Positions 23,281 through 35,093 of a stretch of DNA of 64,000 nucleotides are shown here, one piece after another. Positions within the stretch are counted from its first letter, which is position 1. Every line of letters begins with the position of its first letter. This DNA is from Euryodendron excelsum (Eukaryota > Streptophyta > Magnoliopsida > Ericales > Pentaphylacaceae), in the NCBI GenBank assembly GCA_033060915.1, contig CM065385.1, positions 19,967,501-20,031,500 on the forward strand, given 5' to 3'. Below the pieces are notes generated by a model that was given only the letters and a program-made list of their open reading frames with translations, searched no databases and was not told where the DNA came from. Made by a program: the position numbers and the translations under genes.

Positions 23281-23847
23281 TGTAAATACCCCATTTTTCT
23301 CGGTCGGCAATCTCTGGTCCGTCCAGACTTGTATTTAAGTCAATACGGACATATTCCAGTTCAAACTAGTTTTCCAGACATAATCCAGTCAATCAATCGC
23401 TTCGCGAGCCCATCGGACCCAAATAGAGGCAAAATAACCAAAATGCCCTTGAGGTATTATCCGATCCAAATTTGTTGGGCATGCCTTCTCGAAGATGGTA
23501 AGTCCCGGTTTCAATCTCAATTCCAAGATCCAAACCCACTTCAAGTCCAATTCAAATTCCAAATCAAGTCCGGCTTGCCTTTCGAGAAAGTTGATCCCTC
23601 AAGCGGTAAGACATTCAATTCGGTACGTTTTTTGAAAAAACTCTTTGGAATGGTAAGTCCCTTACAACCCATCGACTGGGACGAGAAACCAAGTCCTCGA
23701 GATGGTAGAATTGTCCCCCTTTGGCGCCTGTTAGCCTGTCAAAGAAGAAATGTCCGTTGTTCGACACGTCTTTCGAAAAAGTTGATTCCTCATACGATAA
23801 GTTCATCTACCAGGTTCCCGAGATCAGGTAGTTTCTGAAATGAACGC
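23281..23847 (+). repeat. Tat2 5' LTR, first part
   Basis: It starts TGTAAATACCCCATTTTT and aligns with 40748-41310 of the 3' LTR. By eye count about 17% of positions differ over a 260-base sample. It is interrupted by a reversed solo LTR at 23848. Confidence 0.9.
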
Positions 23848-25197
23848 TGTAGCGCCCCGGTTTTTGGGGGTCCAATGTCCTTTCGATTCGGAGACCCTAA
23901 AGCACGAAACTCTATCACTAGAACTCGTCCTCCTAAAAGGAAAAGTGCAACTAGGTTTGAAAATTGATTTGACTAAGGGCTTTTTAGAAAAATAGGAGTC
24001 GCCACCTAACTTGATAAAGGTGAGTTAGGGCACCTAAAACTAAGCGTTAATCCGAAGATTAAACTTAGAGTTTTTGAAAAGGTTTTTTGAAAACTCCCTC
24101 GAGAGAGGGTTTTTAAGAAAATAGGTTATTTGGCAACCTTTGAAAATGTTTGAGCCCTTTTTGAAATAACTCCATTTTGGTTTTTCGAAAACAGAAATCT
24201 AAAGTTCGGGGGTTGGTTACGTGTAGGGAAGATATCCTAAGATCATCACCCTACCCTGCCTTTTCGGTAACTATATGTCTAATCACCCTTGGTTCACTCA
24301 CTAGAATAACCGGTTAACATTGTCCACTTAATATCCACTTTAGAACTTTGAAAAAGGGATTTAGTCATCACTTTTTGGATGAATGATACATGATGCAAGT
24401 TTTGGAAGAAGTTTGAAAATAATGGAGGTTTTGAAAGAGTTTGGGATAGAAACTTTGAATTGATTGGAATTTTTGAAAAAGGGATTGGGGTTGGAATAAA
24501 AGTTATGACTGCACCATTTCAGGTTGCCTACGTATCTCATTTGGTGAGAATCAGGTCATTCATAGTTCGGGCAAGAGCCCGATGAAAAATAGGCGCATTA
24601 GGGCCTTTGGAAGGTTTGAAGACACATTGAGGTCTTTCAAAAAGTTTAAGACACTTTGAGGTCTTTGGAAGTTGAAGACTCCTTGTGGTCTTGAAAGTTT
24701 TGACTTGAAATTGGATGGTAGTGTGTTTTGAAAATGTTTTTGGATCAATTTGATAGAATTTTGAAAAATGTTTTTGGATAACTGAAGAGAGTTTGAGAAT
24801 GTTTTTGAAATTTTGTTTTGAAAACCTTGGACGTATGATTTTGGAATGTTTTGATGAATTAGTTTTTTGAAAACGGTTTTTTGAAAATGGCTAAGTGTTT
24901 GAAATCCTCGTATGGACAACATAAGAGGTTGTTCTTGATTTATCACTTGTCCTTGGAATCCCAAACCATGAGAGGGCTAGGAATACCTTAGGTTTGTGAC
25001 TCTTTGGAAACATCTTTGGAAAGATCTTGAAGATGGAGTATAGGAATATAAGAAGAGTATATGGAGTTGGGTTTTTGAAATCATGGGGGTAGGAGGTTTT
25101 GGAAAAATAGGTTAGGAGGGTAATTGGAAAATTTGAATGATCATTTGAAAAAAAAAGGGTTCAAGAGTTGGAACCTTGAAGTGTATTAACCAAAATA

Positions 25198-25470
25198 GGG
25201 TTGGCCAACTAGGGTCAAGTTAACCTAGGGTTAGGTAACTAAGGTCAAGTTAACCTATGGTTTGATAACTAAAGTCAAGTTAACCTAGGGTTTGGTAACT
25301 AGGGTCAAGTTAACTTAGGGTTTGGTGACCCGGTTTGGCAACTAGGGTCAAGTTAACCTAGGGTTAGGTAACTAGGGTCAAGTTAACCTATGGTTTGGTA
25401 ACTAGAGTCAAGTTAACCTAGGGTTTGGTAACTAGGGTCAAGTTAACCTAAGGTTTGGTAACTAGGGTTC
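25198..25470. repeat. tandem repeat, unit about 30 bp (AACCTAGGGTTTGGTAACT)
   Basis: About nine imperfect copies of a unit combining GGTCAAGTTAACCTAGG with GTTTGGTAACTA. A related array with longer units is at 57990-58240 in the other LTR of this subfamily. Confidence 0.9.
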
Positions 25471-26045
25471 GGTGGCTCTTAAGCTAAGCATACAAGACAT
25501 GATCAAAATAATAATATGCAAGGGGTCATGATTCACATACAAGGCTTTTAGGCTTCACCATACAAACAAGGGGCTCTTAGGCCATACTATCTTAAAGTAG
25601 GCTAGTGAGAGGTCCCCTACACAGTGGCTCTCACTTGCTTTCCTCTAGGCATGATCTAGGAGCCCTTTTGGCTCAAGCATGCAAGAAAGGGGGGTTGAAG
25701 ATGGGGATTAAAATAGAGAATAGCCTAAGTAGGCTAGGAGGGAGAAGAGAAGAGTGGGGGAGAGCACAAATATAAAAGGGATACCACCTTTTGCCTTCAA
25801 CACTCTTGTAATCTTCAATGGATGTCTTGATTGGAGCTTGAGTGACTTCAAGAAGGCTTGAGAGGCTCGAATGGAGTGTATAAGTGTGTATGAGGCTTTG
25901 TGTATGGAGTGTATAGGCTTAGGAGAGGTTGAATCTAACCTAAGTGTTGGAGGGGAGGAATATATGTAGAGATTCGAGTTTCTGGAGTGATTTCAGCAGA
26001 GTTTCGTATTAATTTCGGGCCTGGAATATGCAAGGGGGAGGCCTC

Positions 26046-26053
26046 TATTTATA
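26046..26053 (-). promoter_or_regulatory. TATA box of the solo LTR
   Basis: TATAAATA followed by GAGGC on the minus strand. The same box with similar surroundings occurs in all the Tat LTRs here except the Tat2 5' LTR. Confidence 0.65.
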
Positions 26054-26186
26054 GGCAATCTGGAACAGACCATGTGCATGTCCTACATGCGCAGGTACTG
26101 TTCCATTGCCAAAATAACACGTGGCACCCCATGTACTGATTAAATCTCGACCGTTGATCAAAAGTCGGTCGATCTGAACAAAATTT

Positions 26187-26833
26187 GAGCGCATGTAGCA
26201 TACGCTCCATCACTAAGAAGATTCGCCCAAACTTTACCTCGATAATTGGGCCAACCGGGAAGGTTCTAGGGGAATCGGTCGCACTCGGGATGTTCTCCTA
26301 GTGCATCCGATGAACTTTTATGTTTTCGAAGAGTTTGAATTATGTTCAGAAGCGTGGGATATTGTCTTGGGAAGCGTGCCAAAAAGGACACTTTTGTAGA
26401 GCGTCTATGATATGCTCTGTGGGTGTTTGAAAGTGGCTGTTTTCGTTTGATGTGATCGAGGCCTTCGAGAAGCGATCTATTCGATCGGACCGTTCCGATG
26501 GAAAGTACTCTGGAAATACTTTCTAGAATTCCGAAATTTATGCATTTCTCAAGTCGTTTGACGGTGCATTTTGATTAGGGAATCGAAGAAAAAGTCAACC
26601 TTAGCGGAGCATCTGCGAGATGCTCTAGGGGTTGCTGAAAGTCATGGTTTGCACATCGTACGATGGAGGGCTTCGGGGAGCCATCTATTCGATCGAACCG
26701 TATCGATGGAAAGATCTATGGACATGTTTTTGAGAATTCCCTGATTTACGCATTTCTCAAGTTAGTTGACGATGCATTATAACCAGGGAATCAGGGGAAA
26801 AGATAATTTAGGCGAAGCGTCTGCGAGACGCTC
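26187..26833 (-). repeat. four 208-212-bp tandem modules, each with a hairpin (solo LTR U3)
   Basis: Hairpin-forming words start at 26187, 26399, 26607 and 26815, spaced 212, 208 and 208 bases. The third is GAGCATCTGCGAGATGCTC (8-bp perfect arms). The fourth is AAGCGTCTGCGAGACGCTC (7-bp perfect arms). The surrounding text also repeats (TTTCTCAAGTxGTTTGACG, CGATCGGACCGT, ATTAGGGAATC). The modules lie just upstream of the TATA box in the LTR sense. Confidence 0.88.
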
Positions 26834-27326
26834 CGGGGAACTTTTATCGCGTCGTGTGAGTTTAGTGTCGTAGGGTGTTCCTTGGGTTAAACAAAGGCGT
26901 GCGGTGAAATCCTTTGTTCGAAACCCCAAGGCCGGTGCTATTTTGGGGCGTTTTTGGCTCCCAGGGGCAAAACGGTCATTTTAACCGGAGCTGGCTAGAA
27001 ATGGTCAGGACTGGTCTGGTATATGGTGTTAGGCGTGTAGGGCTGTTCAGGGATAGTTTTGAGAGAGTTTGTCGCCTTTCAGCGGGGTTCGTGCTGTGCT
27101 GAGTCGTTCAGGGGCAAAATGGTCATTTTGACCAGAATGAGCCGGAATAGGACCGAATTTGGACCAAATGACGTGCGGGGGATGCCTGATGGTTTGACAA
27201 CATTATGGAAGGATGGACTTATCGTTTTGAGGGATTTTAAACTTTCTCAAAACGTGCCTGGAGGCCCAAGGGGCAGATTTGGTCATTTTTCACCGAGTCG
27301 GGCTAGCAAGCGCCGGTGTTGACCTA

Positions 27327-27669
27327 GGTGTTGGTTCTCGAGACCGCCCGGTCTCGGAAAACTACCTGTGCGGTGTTGGTCTCTAAGAACGCCTAGTCTT
27401 AGAGAGCTACCTGTAGGGTGGTGTTGGTTCCTAAGAACGCCTGGTCCTAGAAAGCTACCTGGAAGGGTGGTGTTGGTCTACGAGAACGCCTAGTCCTGGA
27501 GAACTACCGAATGATAGACATTCTACATTGGCGGGCTAGCAGGCGCCAGAAGTGAACCGTCTGGAATCTTTGATGAGGTGTTGGTCCCCGAGATCAATCG
27601 ATCCCGGGAAACTACCTGGATGGCATTGGTTTCCGGGATCGCCTGGTCCGGAAAACTGCCTGGAATAAT
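27327..27669 (-). repeat. about six 47-bp modules with dyad symmetry (solo LTR U3)
   Basis: Units start GGTGTTGGT and end AACTACCTG. The middle of each is an inverted repeat whose sequence differs between units: CGAGACCG/CGGTCTCG, CTCTAAGA/TCTTAGAG, TTTCCGG/CCGGAAA. An unrelated 55-base stretch (about 27515-27570) separates the fourth and fifth units. Confidence 0.85.
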
Positions 27670-27829
27670 GGTGCTTAAGGCTCCAGTGGATCCTTGTGGG
27701 CCCGAGAAGCGACCAGCTGGTTGGATTGGAGATTGAAAGGCTCATCTTGAGCCTACACGTGTTGTGATGTTGGAAACCGAATCCGATCGGGCCGAAGATT
27801 GCCGAGCGGGCAAAAATGGGGTGCTTACA

Positions 27830-30800
27830 AACATGAACCGTCAAAGTGGCGGAAATTGTCGTAAACATCGCAACCGTCAGAGTGGCAAAAACACTCGTAA
27901 ATATATCGACGTTGGGGAATTGCCAACAAACCCCTTATGTCACGGGACTGAATTCACCTCTTAGCTGTGACACGTTTACCAAAGAAAAAGATACCTTTCA
28001 AAATCCACTCATCATAGACTGTCAGAGTGACGGAAGCACTCAAAACCCAGGTCAACACCAGTGTCTGCTAGTCCATTCCAGTGAAAAATGACCAAACTGC
28101 CCCTTGGGCCATTTTCGGCACGTTTCTTGAGAAAGTACCTAAGTCCTCAGAATGGTAATTCCACCCTTCCAAGATCATCCAAAGACAATCCGGCATGCTT
28201 AAATGCCTTCCAATCGGTTCCGGGCCAATTTCGAACCATTCGATCAAAATGACCATTTTACCCCTGGGCATCCGAGTGCCTCTAGAAACCACACCGGCTC
28301 TGAGTATCATACTAGTAATCTCTCGAGAATGCCTCTTATAGTATTCTTGACCTTCCACTACCTTTCCAAATCATTCTGAGTCAATTCCGATAAACTCGGT
28401 GCAAAGTGATCGTTTTACCCATGGTGGGCCGGTCGCCTCTTCCAACCATACTAGCTCTGGGTTTCAAATCGGCACTCCCTTTGAGCATTCTAGATAGTGT
28501 TTCCAACCTTCAAGTCTGCTCATGGATTATTCCATGTCCATTCCGGTAGTTTTTTGGTCTAATTGACCGTTTTGCCCCTAATAGCCCGATCAACAATTTC
28601 GACCTTGTTTTTCAAATCCGTTACCCTTGGGACACAATTTCAAAGGTTTCTACTCATTTTCGGCCTTCCGAACCATTCCCAGTCTTCCAAAAGTTCCCCA
28701 GACCTTTTGGAGTCACTCTTGGTGGAGCTAGGCTAAAAAATGCATGGTAGTCACTAAGACAGGCACCCAAATCTTCTGCCTTACGTATCAAGGGTCGAAG
28801 ATACGGTTCTTACTGCCCTAAAATGTTTCCTAAGTGGCTGGTTCATCTGTAGGAAAAATGGTTGAAAGTCACCGTGTCAGAGGCTTTCCTCTAATTCGAC
28901 CTTAGACCATATGGATTCAGCCCCTTGATTATCTGGTAAAGCCTAAACCTTGTATGTTCACGACCCTACTTGCATTGTGCATATCATACTCATACATTTT
29001 TTGAAAATCGTTTTCTAAATTTGTTTTCTAAAGACTTGCATCAAAATCTTTTATAAAACTTGCATTAAAAATCTTCTCTTTCAAACTTGTTTTCAAAATC
29101 ACAATCTTAAGATGATTCTAGCCACTCCATGGTTAGGATTGTTTTAGGAAAGTGTTATATAAATTTTGGGTGTAAACCCTAAAATCAAGTTTTGTCAAAA
29201 TCACAATCCTATGGTGATTCTAGCCATTCCATAGTTAGGGTTGTTTTAGGAAAGTGTTATATTTAAAGTGACTATTATGGTCCATATTTTGAAATCCTTG
29301 TTGTTTTCAAAACCACAATTCAAGAATCATTCTAATCTTCTTATGGTTAGAGTCGTTTTAGGAAAGTGAGATATTTTTAAAGGCTTGCAAAAGTCCACAT
29401 TCAAATCTCTTTCCAACTTATTTTTCAAACTCACTTTCTAAAACCTCTTTTTAAATTCTCTCCAAAATTTCTTTTTAAATTAACTTTCTAAAATCTCTTT
29501 CCTAAAAAATCTGTCTAAAAATCTCTTTCTTAAAAAATCTTTCCAAAAATCTCTTTCTTAAAAACTCTTTTTAAAAATCTCTTTCTTAAAAATTCTCTTT
29601 TCAAAAGTTCTACTTTCTAAAATCTCTTTTCCTTGAAGTCCAAGTCAAGCCCTAGAGCCAATGATTAGAAAACCCTAATTTTCACTTTCCTTTTCTACAT
29701 CCAATCATAACTTTCCAAAATTCTATTTTTTTACATCAAACTCTTAGGCTTCCTAAACCACTTTTTCATGTCAAATCATATTTTCTAAATTCAAGTTTTC
29801 CAAATCCCATCCTTTCCAATTACATGTCAAATCTAGTCTTCCAACTTAGGAAACCAAATCCAATCTTCCGTTTTTGGAAATAAAATCAAATCATCTCCAT
29901 TTGGAAATAGAAATCAAGTCGTTTTTTTATTCAATCATTTCCTAATGTCAAACTTTTCCAAATTTCAAACTTTCCAATCTTTCTAAATTTAAACCTTTCC
30001 TAATTTCTAAATCTTTCTTAAATAAAACTTTCCAAATTCTAAATCTTTCTTAGATTGAAATCTTTCCAAAACCAAAACTTTCCTAATTTCCAAGTTTTCT
30101 AAATTCAAATATTTCCAAATTCAAAAGCTTTCTTAAAATAAAACTTTCCTAATTTGGTGAAACTTTCTTAAGTTCAAACTTTCCAGAGCTTTCCAAAGTC
30201 CAATCTTTCCTAAACCTTAACTATTCTAAATCCATTACAAGTCAAATATTTTCAAATCAAGTCAAATTTCTTTTCAAATCTTCCTTAAATTCAACTTTTC
30301 TAATTTGAACCTTTTCTAATTCGAACATTTCCTAAATCAAACTTTCTAAAATCAAACTTTTCAAATCTAAATCAAACCTTCCTAATTCAACTACATATTC
30401 CAATCTTAGGTTACCTAAATCTTAGGAGGCCTAAATCTTAGTTCAACCCTAACCCTAAACTTAGGAAGCTTCCACTTTTTTCTAAAAACTCTTTTCTAAA
30501 CGAAGATGGTTTTCTAATTTCAAACTTCAAAATATTTTCAAATCTCTATCTTTCCAAATCTCGTCCAAGTTCTCTTTCAAGGGTCAAATCCTCTTTCAAG
30601 TTTAATTGTAGGTCTAAGTTCAATCTCCATCCCAATCTTCCATTCTAAGTTTCAAATCAAACTCTTTTTCCAATCAAAATCTTCTATTTTTACTCAGACT
30701 CGTGTCCAACCTACGATTGAACTAATTCCCAAAGAGGGATACGTAGGCAACACTCATAGGTGCTGTCATAACTTTTCTTAAGTTTCCAATTCCATAACCT

Positions 30801-31513
30801 TTTTCAAATTTTTAATTCCTTATTCTATTTTAAGTTTCTAATTCTAAAATCTATTTCCAATCTCTAATTTCTAAAACCTTCTTTCAAACTTCGAAGTTTT
30901 CTTTTCAAATCTATTTCCAAAATCAAATCAAGTCTTTTCAAATCCACTTCCAAAATTAAATCAAATTCTTGCACTTGCATATCATGCATCATGTCAAACT
31001 TCTTTCTCAAAACTCATTTCAAAAGTAGATAGTATTGGACATTTATTAATCAAAGATTTCGAATGAGTGAACCTAAGGTGAATAGACATGTAGGTACCGC
31101 AAGGGCAGGGTAAGGTGATGGCTTAGTGCGTCTTCCCTACACGTAACCAACCTCCGAACCTAGGTCACTATTTTTCAAAGACCAAAACGGAGTTATTGTC
31201 AAAAGGGCTTACATTTTTCTAAAGGTTGTCAAACAACTTATTTTCTTAAAAATCCCCTCTTGAGGAAGTTTGCAAAATTTTTTTCAAAAACCCTAAGTGT
31301 AATCTTCAGATTGTGCTTAGTTTTAGGTGACTTAACTCACCTTAATCAACTTAGGTGGCGACTGCAAAACTTCTTTTCTAAAAAGCCCTTATTCAAAATC
31401 AATTTCTAATTCAAACCTAGTCGTACTCATTCTTCTAGGAGGATGAGTTCTAACGAGAGAGGACTATACTTTTGTCACTTGTCTTTTCGGGAGCGAAAAA
31501 TTGGGGCGCAACA
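27830..31513 (+). repeat. Tat2 5' LTR, second part (promoter deleted)
   Basis: It continues the LTR after the solo insertion and ends GGGGCGCAACA. Compared with the 3' LTR, about 520 bp are missing at 28838, corresponding to about 42309-42829, which holds the TATA box and presumed transcription start. Around 29095, 29198 and 29307 there are three tandem copies (about 105 bp) of a unit with ATTCTAGCCA and GTTTTAGGAAAGTG. Positions 29400-31000 are an extremely G-poor C/A/T tract. Confidence 0.9.
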
Positions 31514-31515
31514 GT

Positions 31516-31534
31516 TGGCGACTCCGCTGGGGAC
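31516..31534 (+). other. primer-binding site of Tat2 (tRNA-Arg type)
   Basis: TGGCGACTCCGCTGGGGAC begins two bases after the LTR. Its complement would be a tRNA 3' end reading ...CCCCAGCGGAGTCGCCA, which fits a plant arginine tRNA; arginine tRNA is the primer reported for Ogre elements. The tRNA identity is from memory. Confidence 0.85.
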
Positions 31535-33100
31535 ACTTAGAGGGCTAGGCCAATATCATGTCTCTTCACCCTCACCCATCTAGAGTCTTTGATTAATTTT
31601 TCCAATTCTATCCACTTCAAATTTTAAAATCAAGTGTTCCAAGTTGTTTTCAAAAAATGTCATTGTTTGCACTCTACTCATATTCATTCTATCTTACATT
31701 AAGTTTTTCATTCGAGTACTGACTTTTGTGTATTTATTTTTGTAAGTGGACCTTTGTTCACATATTTATTTTATGTTATATTAACTGCCATGTATGAATG
31801 CATGTGTGGAACGAACAGGATGGATGGGAGTTGTTAGGCTCTTTCCTCCACTTTCAAAAACCACACACGCACTGCACGTGCACGTGCACTTGCATTTTGC
31901 ATATTTACATTCTCTACCCTGATATGTCCCTTCTACTTAGAATGGGGAATGGTATATTGGTTGTGGGCAAGATGCTATGTCAGTTTCTTCGCCTACGGCC
32001 TCTTGATGGTTCCCCCGCTCGGATCACCAACAGATAATGGCACCACCTCGGGGAGTGGACCTAGGTTTAAAGATCTGGGAGCCGAGCCTTTTTAGGATGC
32101 ATTAGTAACCCTCAACCTCATGCTCATATAGACACCATGCATAGCCGAACCTCTGCCAAGTTTAAGACACGCGCACTGATTTCAAAACCATGGAGGAAAT
32201 GGCAACTGCTTTTACTTTCTTCTATATTTGTTTATTCTTGTTGTTATAATGACTATATTCTTACTATTATAATGCTTGTTTAACTGCTAATGCATGCATA
32301 TTTACTTCAATTGCATTATCTTTCCTTATACTCTTTGCATCCATATTCATGCATACAATATTTCATCCCAAGACAAGAGTTCAGAAGTAACTCAAGTTGC
32401 TGCATTCTCATGCATATGATTAACCCATCGAGAGTGACACTAAGGCACTCTCCCTTGCATTAAACCAACCCAAACCCTAAGGGTTCCCATGTAACCCTGA
32501 CGACTCATTGCATGCATTTCAAGTCATTCCATAAGAGGGGCCCCAATCCCTCTATGCTCACGGAGATAGGATTGCCAAGAAGATAAGGGGCAGTCAATCA
32601 ATAAGGTCTCTCAATGACCTCCTCGACATCAAAAAAGGCGAATCCAAAGACTCAAGAGTAGTTTAGGATTTCAAACATAAAAGTAGATAGGTGGAGGTCC
32701 CAAGGAAATTGTTCCCTCTCCCCATATTAAAATGTATTTCAATTTTATTGTATTTAAACTCCAAACTTTAATGTACCTCCTCATTTTTGAACGAATGAAA
32801 CGAATGAATGTATGTTCCCACTCAAACGGTAATGTATTTGCATATAAGGGCAAACCCCCTATCTCCCAAAAGCAAGCCAAAGCTATCATATTTAGTCTCC
32901 TTCTCAAATAGGGACACCTTAGGGCATGCATTGCATAGAGCTCTCCAAAAATTGAGAACTAACTTACGATTTGTGTCCTTGTTTTTCTGCATCTTTCTTT
33001 TTAATTTATAGAAATCACACCACACTAAGTCAACGTTACTCTCAAGAAAGGTCAACATCCACCTGGAGATCCCATTATCACCCAATGAAAAGCCTCACTT
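31535..33100 (+). other. Tat2 5' leader
   Basis: This is 1.57 kb of noncoding sequence between primer site and gag, AT-rich with scattered short frames. I see no counterpart of the extra ORF that Ogre elements carry upstream of gag. Confidence 0.6.
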
Positions 33101-35093
33101 ATGGCTGTTAACCCTGAAGAATCATCCCAAGTCTCTCGAGAAGAGGTCAATGAAATGAGGACCAAGATTGATGAAATATTCAAGCTCATTCAAACCATGG
33201 CCCTAAAAGACGCTGTTGCAATCCCATCGTCGTCCACCCGCTAACCCAAGGATTGTGCTTCAATCTAATGATGCTGGAAAGAACAAAGAAGGTGCCAAGG
33301 GGGCTAATACGGAGGAAGGAGAAACCATACTGCTCTCACCAGCTATAAAAAGGACTCCCCCAGATCCTTTCAATTTGAAAATCCAAGGGCTAGAAGATTC
33401 ACTATGAAGTCTCCACGGCCATGACACTTATGGGTTTACTTCCTATGATGAGTTGTGTTTCTTCCAGGACCATTTAAGACCTACCAAGTTCAAAATGCCT
33501 GACTTTCAAAAATATGACGGCATTGGTAACCCTATTGCTCATCTTCGCCTATATGTTGGGGCACTAAATGGGCATGGCAACGATCCAAAACTCCTCATGC
33601 AGTTATTCCAACGCAGTCTTACTGGATCTACTCTACAATGGTTTGCCCGTCTAGACCTAAGGAAGATCACCACTTGGATTATGCTAGTCAATGCATTCAA
33701 GGCCCAATATTGTCAAAACATCAACCTCACTTCCGATCGGTGGTCCTTGATGACGATGAGTAAAGGTGAGAAAGAAAGCTTCAAGGGCTATGCCCTGAGA
33801 TGGAGGGAAGCCACTACACAAGTCAATCCCCCACTGGAATAAAAGGAGTATGTGCAATTGTTTTTGGACACTTTCCAAGGCATATACTACGAGAAGCTTT
33901 GCACTAGCATAGGGAAGAGTTTCTCGAAGCTCATCATGCAACAAGAAATAATAGAAAATGGTCTTAAGACGAGGAGGATTACTGATCCCTATGCAAAAAC
34001 TAGGGAAAGCTCGGCCAACATAGCTAAGAAAGTGGCCACTACAAGGGGAGTAATCAAGAAAAAAATCGAGGTGTCTGCTATCTTACATGTTCAACCACCC
34101 CTATATCGTCCCCCACTTCAGTCTCACCCTATCTTACCAATGCCCACTCTAAACATGCCTGTCCAAGCACCCAACATTGGCCCTACTGGGGCATGACCTA
34201 ATTTCCATAGGCTTGCCCGACGCTTTCGTAACTTTGATAACTTAGCCTGCACCCAAACTAAAGCCTATCATAACCTCCTAAAGAACAACATCTTAAAACC
34301 TATACTGGCCCGTACATTGCCAAGTCCCCTACCCCCTAACTTTAACGGCACCCTCACCAGTGAGTACCATTTAGGCGGCCAAGGGCATGACACCGAGAGT
34401 TGCTTTTCCCTCAAACATAAAATTCAAGACTTGATCAACAACAAGACCATTGATTTGCAACCGGTGAACCCTACTCCAACCCCCAATGTGACCACCAACC
34501 CTCTCCCGAACCACATAGTCAATGTGATACTAGTAAAAATAGAGGACGAAGGAGAGCTAGATGAGGCCATGGCTGAGGATTACGAAGATGATTGGGAGAC
34601 TGCTGAAGAAAAGTATTGGGAGGAGGATCTCCCATTATGCCCGATCTATCTCTATAATCCTGATGAGGTGCCTGATTCTTCTAACTGGCCAATTGAAGAG
34701 CCAATGCTTATGGAGAAAGATCTTGCTGAAGACATAGTTGTTGATGGATGGGGTGCCGAGTTTCTACACCCGAAATGTGCCACAGTTGAACATCGCTTAT
34801 TGGAAAACCCATGGCCACTGACTGAGTTCGACTATGAAGACATGGGCTTGGAGTTAGAAAAGTTAAAGGCACCAACAGAGCCATTCGAGTTAGAGGGATG
34901 TGAGTTAGCCATCCTGTTTACAAAAGAGCCTGCCACCAAGGACAACAAGAAGGTCAATAAAGCTGACAACTGCACTGTTACAGTCAACACGCCTGGAGTT
35001 CTAGAAGAAGTTTTTGCCTGCCTTGCCTTGGCTAGAAACTACGACTGTGGATGGAGTGTGGAAGACATGGGCATCGTCTTAAAGCCCATCTGA
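33101..35093 (+). pseudogene. Tat2 gag (broken)
   Basis: The likely start is ATG 33101 (MAVNPEESSQVSREEV, a short coiled-coil-like N-terminus). A frameshift lies near 33200-33216; from there one frame runs to TGA at 35091-35093 with stops at 33405, 33840 and 34194. The family signature is clear: FKMPDFQKYDGIGNPIAHLRLY, LFQRSLTGSTLQWFARL, ESFKGYALRWREAT, YYEKLCTSIGKSF and IIENGLKTRRI. The zinc-binding end is YHLGGQGHDTESC (about 34360) with KHKIQDLI after it. About 200 acidic residues follow (EDDWETAEEKYWEEDLP). No protease DSGA/DTGA motif follows. The three stops are of the CGA-to-TGA or CAA-to-TAA type. Confidence 0.85.

Larger units (their letters stand above)
23848..27829 (-). mobile_element. 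solo Tat LTR, reversed, inside Tat2 5' LTR
   Basis: On the minus strand it runs from TGTAAGCACCCCATTTTTG (27829) to the end CGGGGCGCTACA (23848), 3982 bp. There is no internal region, primer site or polypurine tract. Flanks are AACGC (23843-23847) and AACAT (27830-27834). Joined, they line up with the uninterrupted 3' LTR at about 41297, so this is a target duplication with two later changes. It presumably formed by LTR-LTR recombination of a full element. It belongs to a different U3 subfamily from its host. Confidence 0.88.

Noticed and set aside
25198..25470. Interstitial telomere repeat
   Set aside because: CCTAGGGTTTGG only resembles the plant telomere unit TTTAGGG; the repeat period is about 30 bp, not 7.
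26187..27669. CRISPR-like array (regular repeats with spacers)
   Set aside because: Plant nuclear LTR context, long imperfect modules of 47 or 208 bp, and spacers that are themselves repeated.
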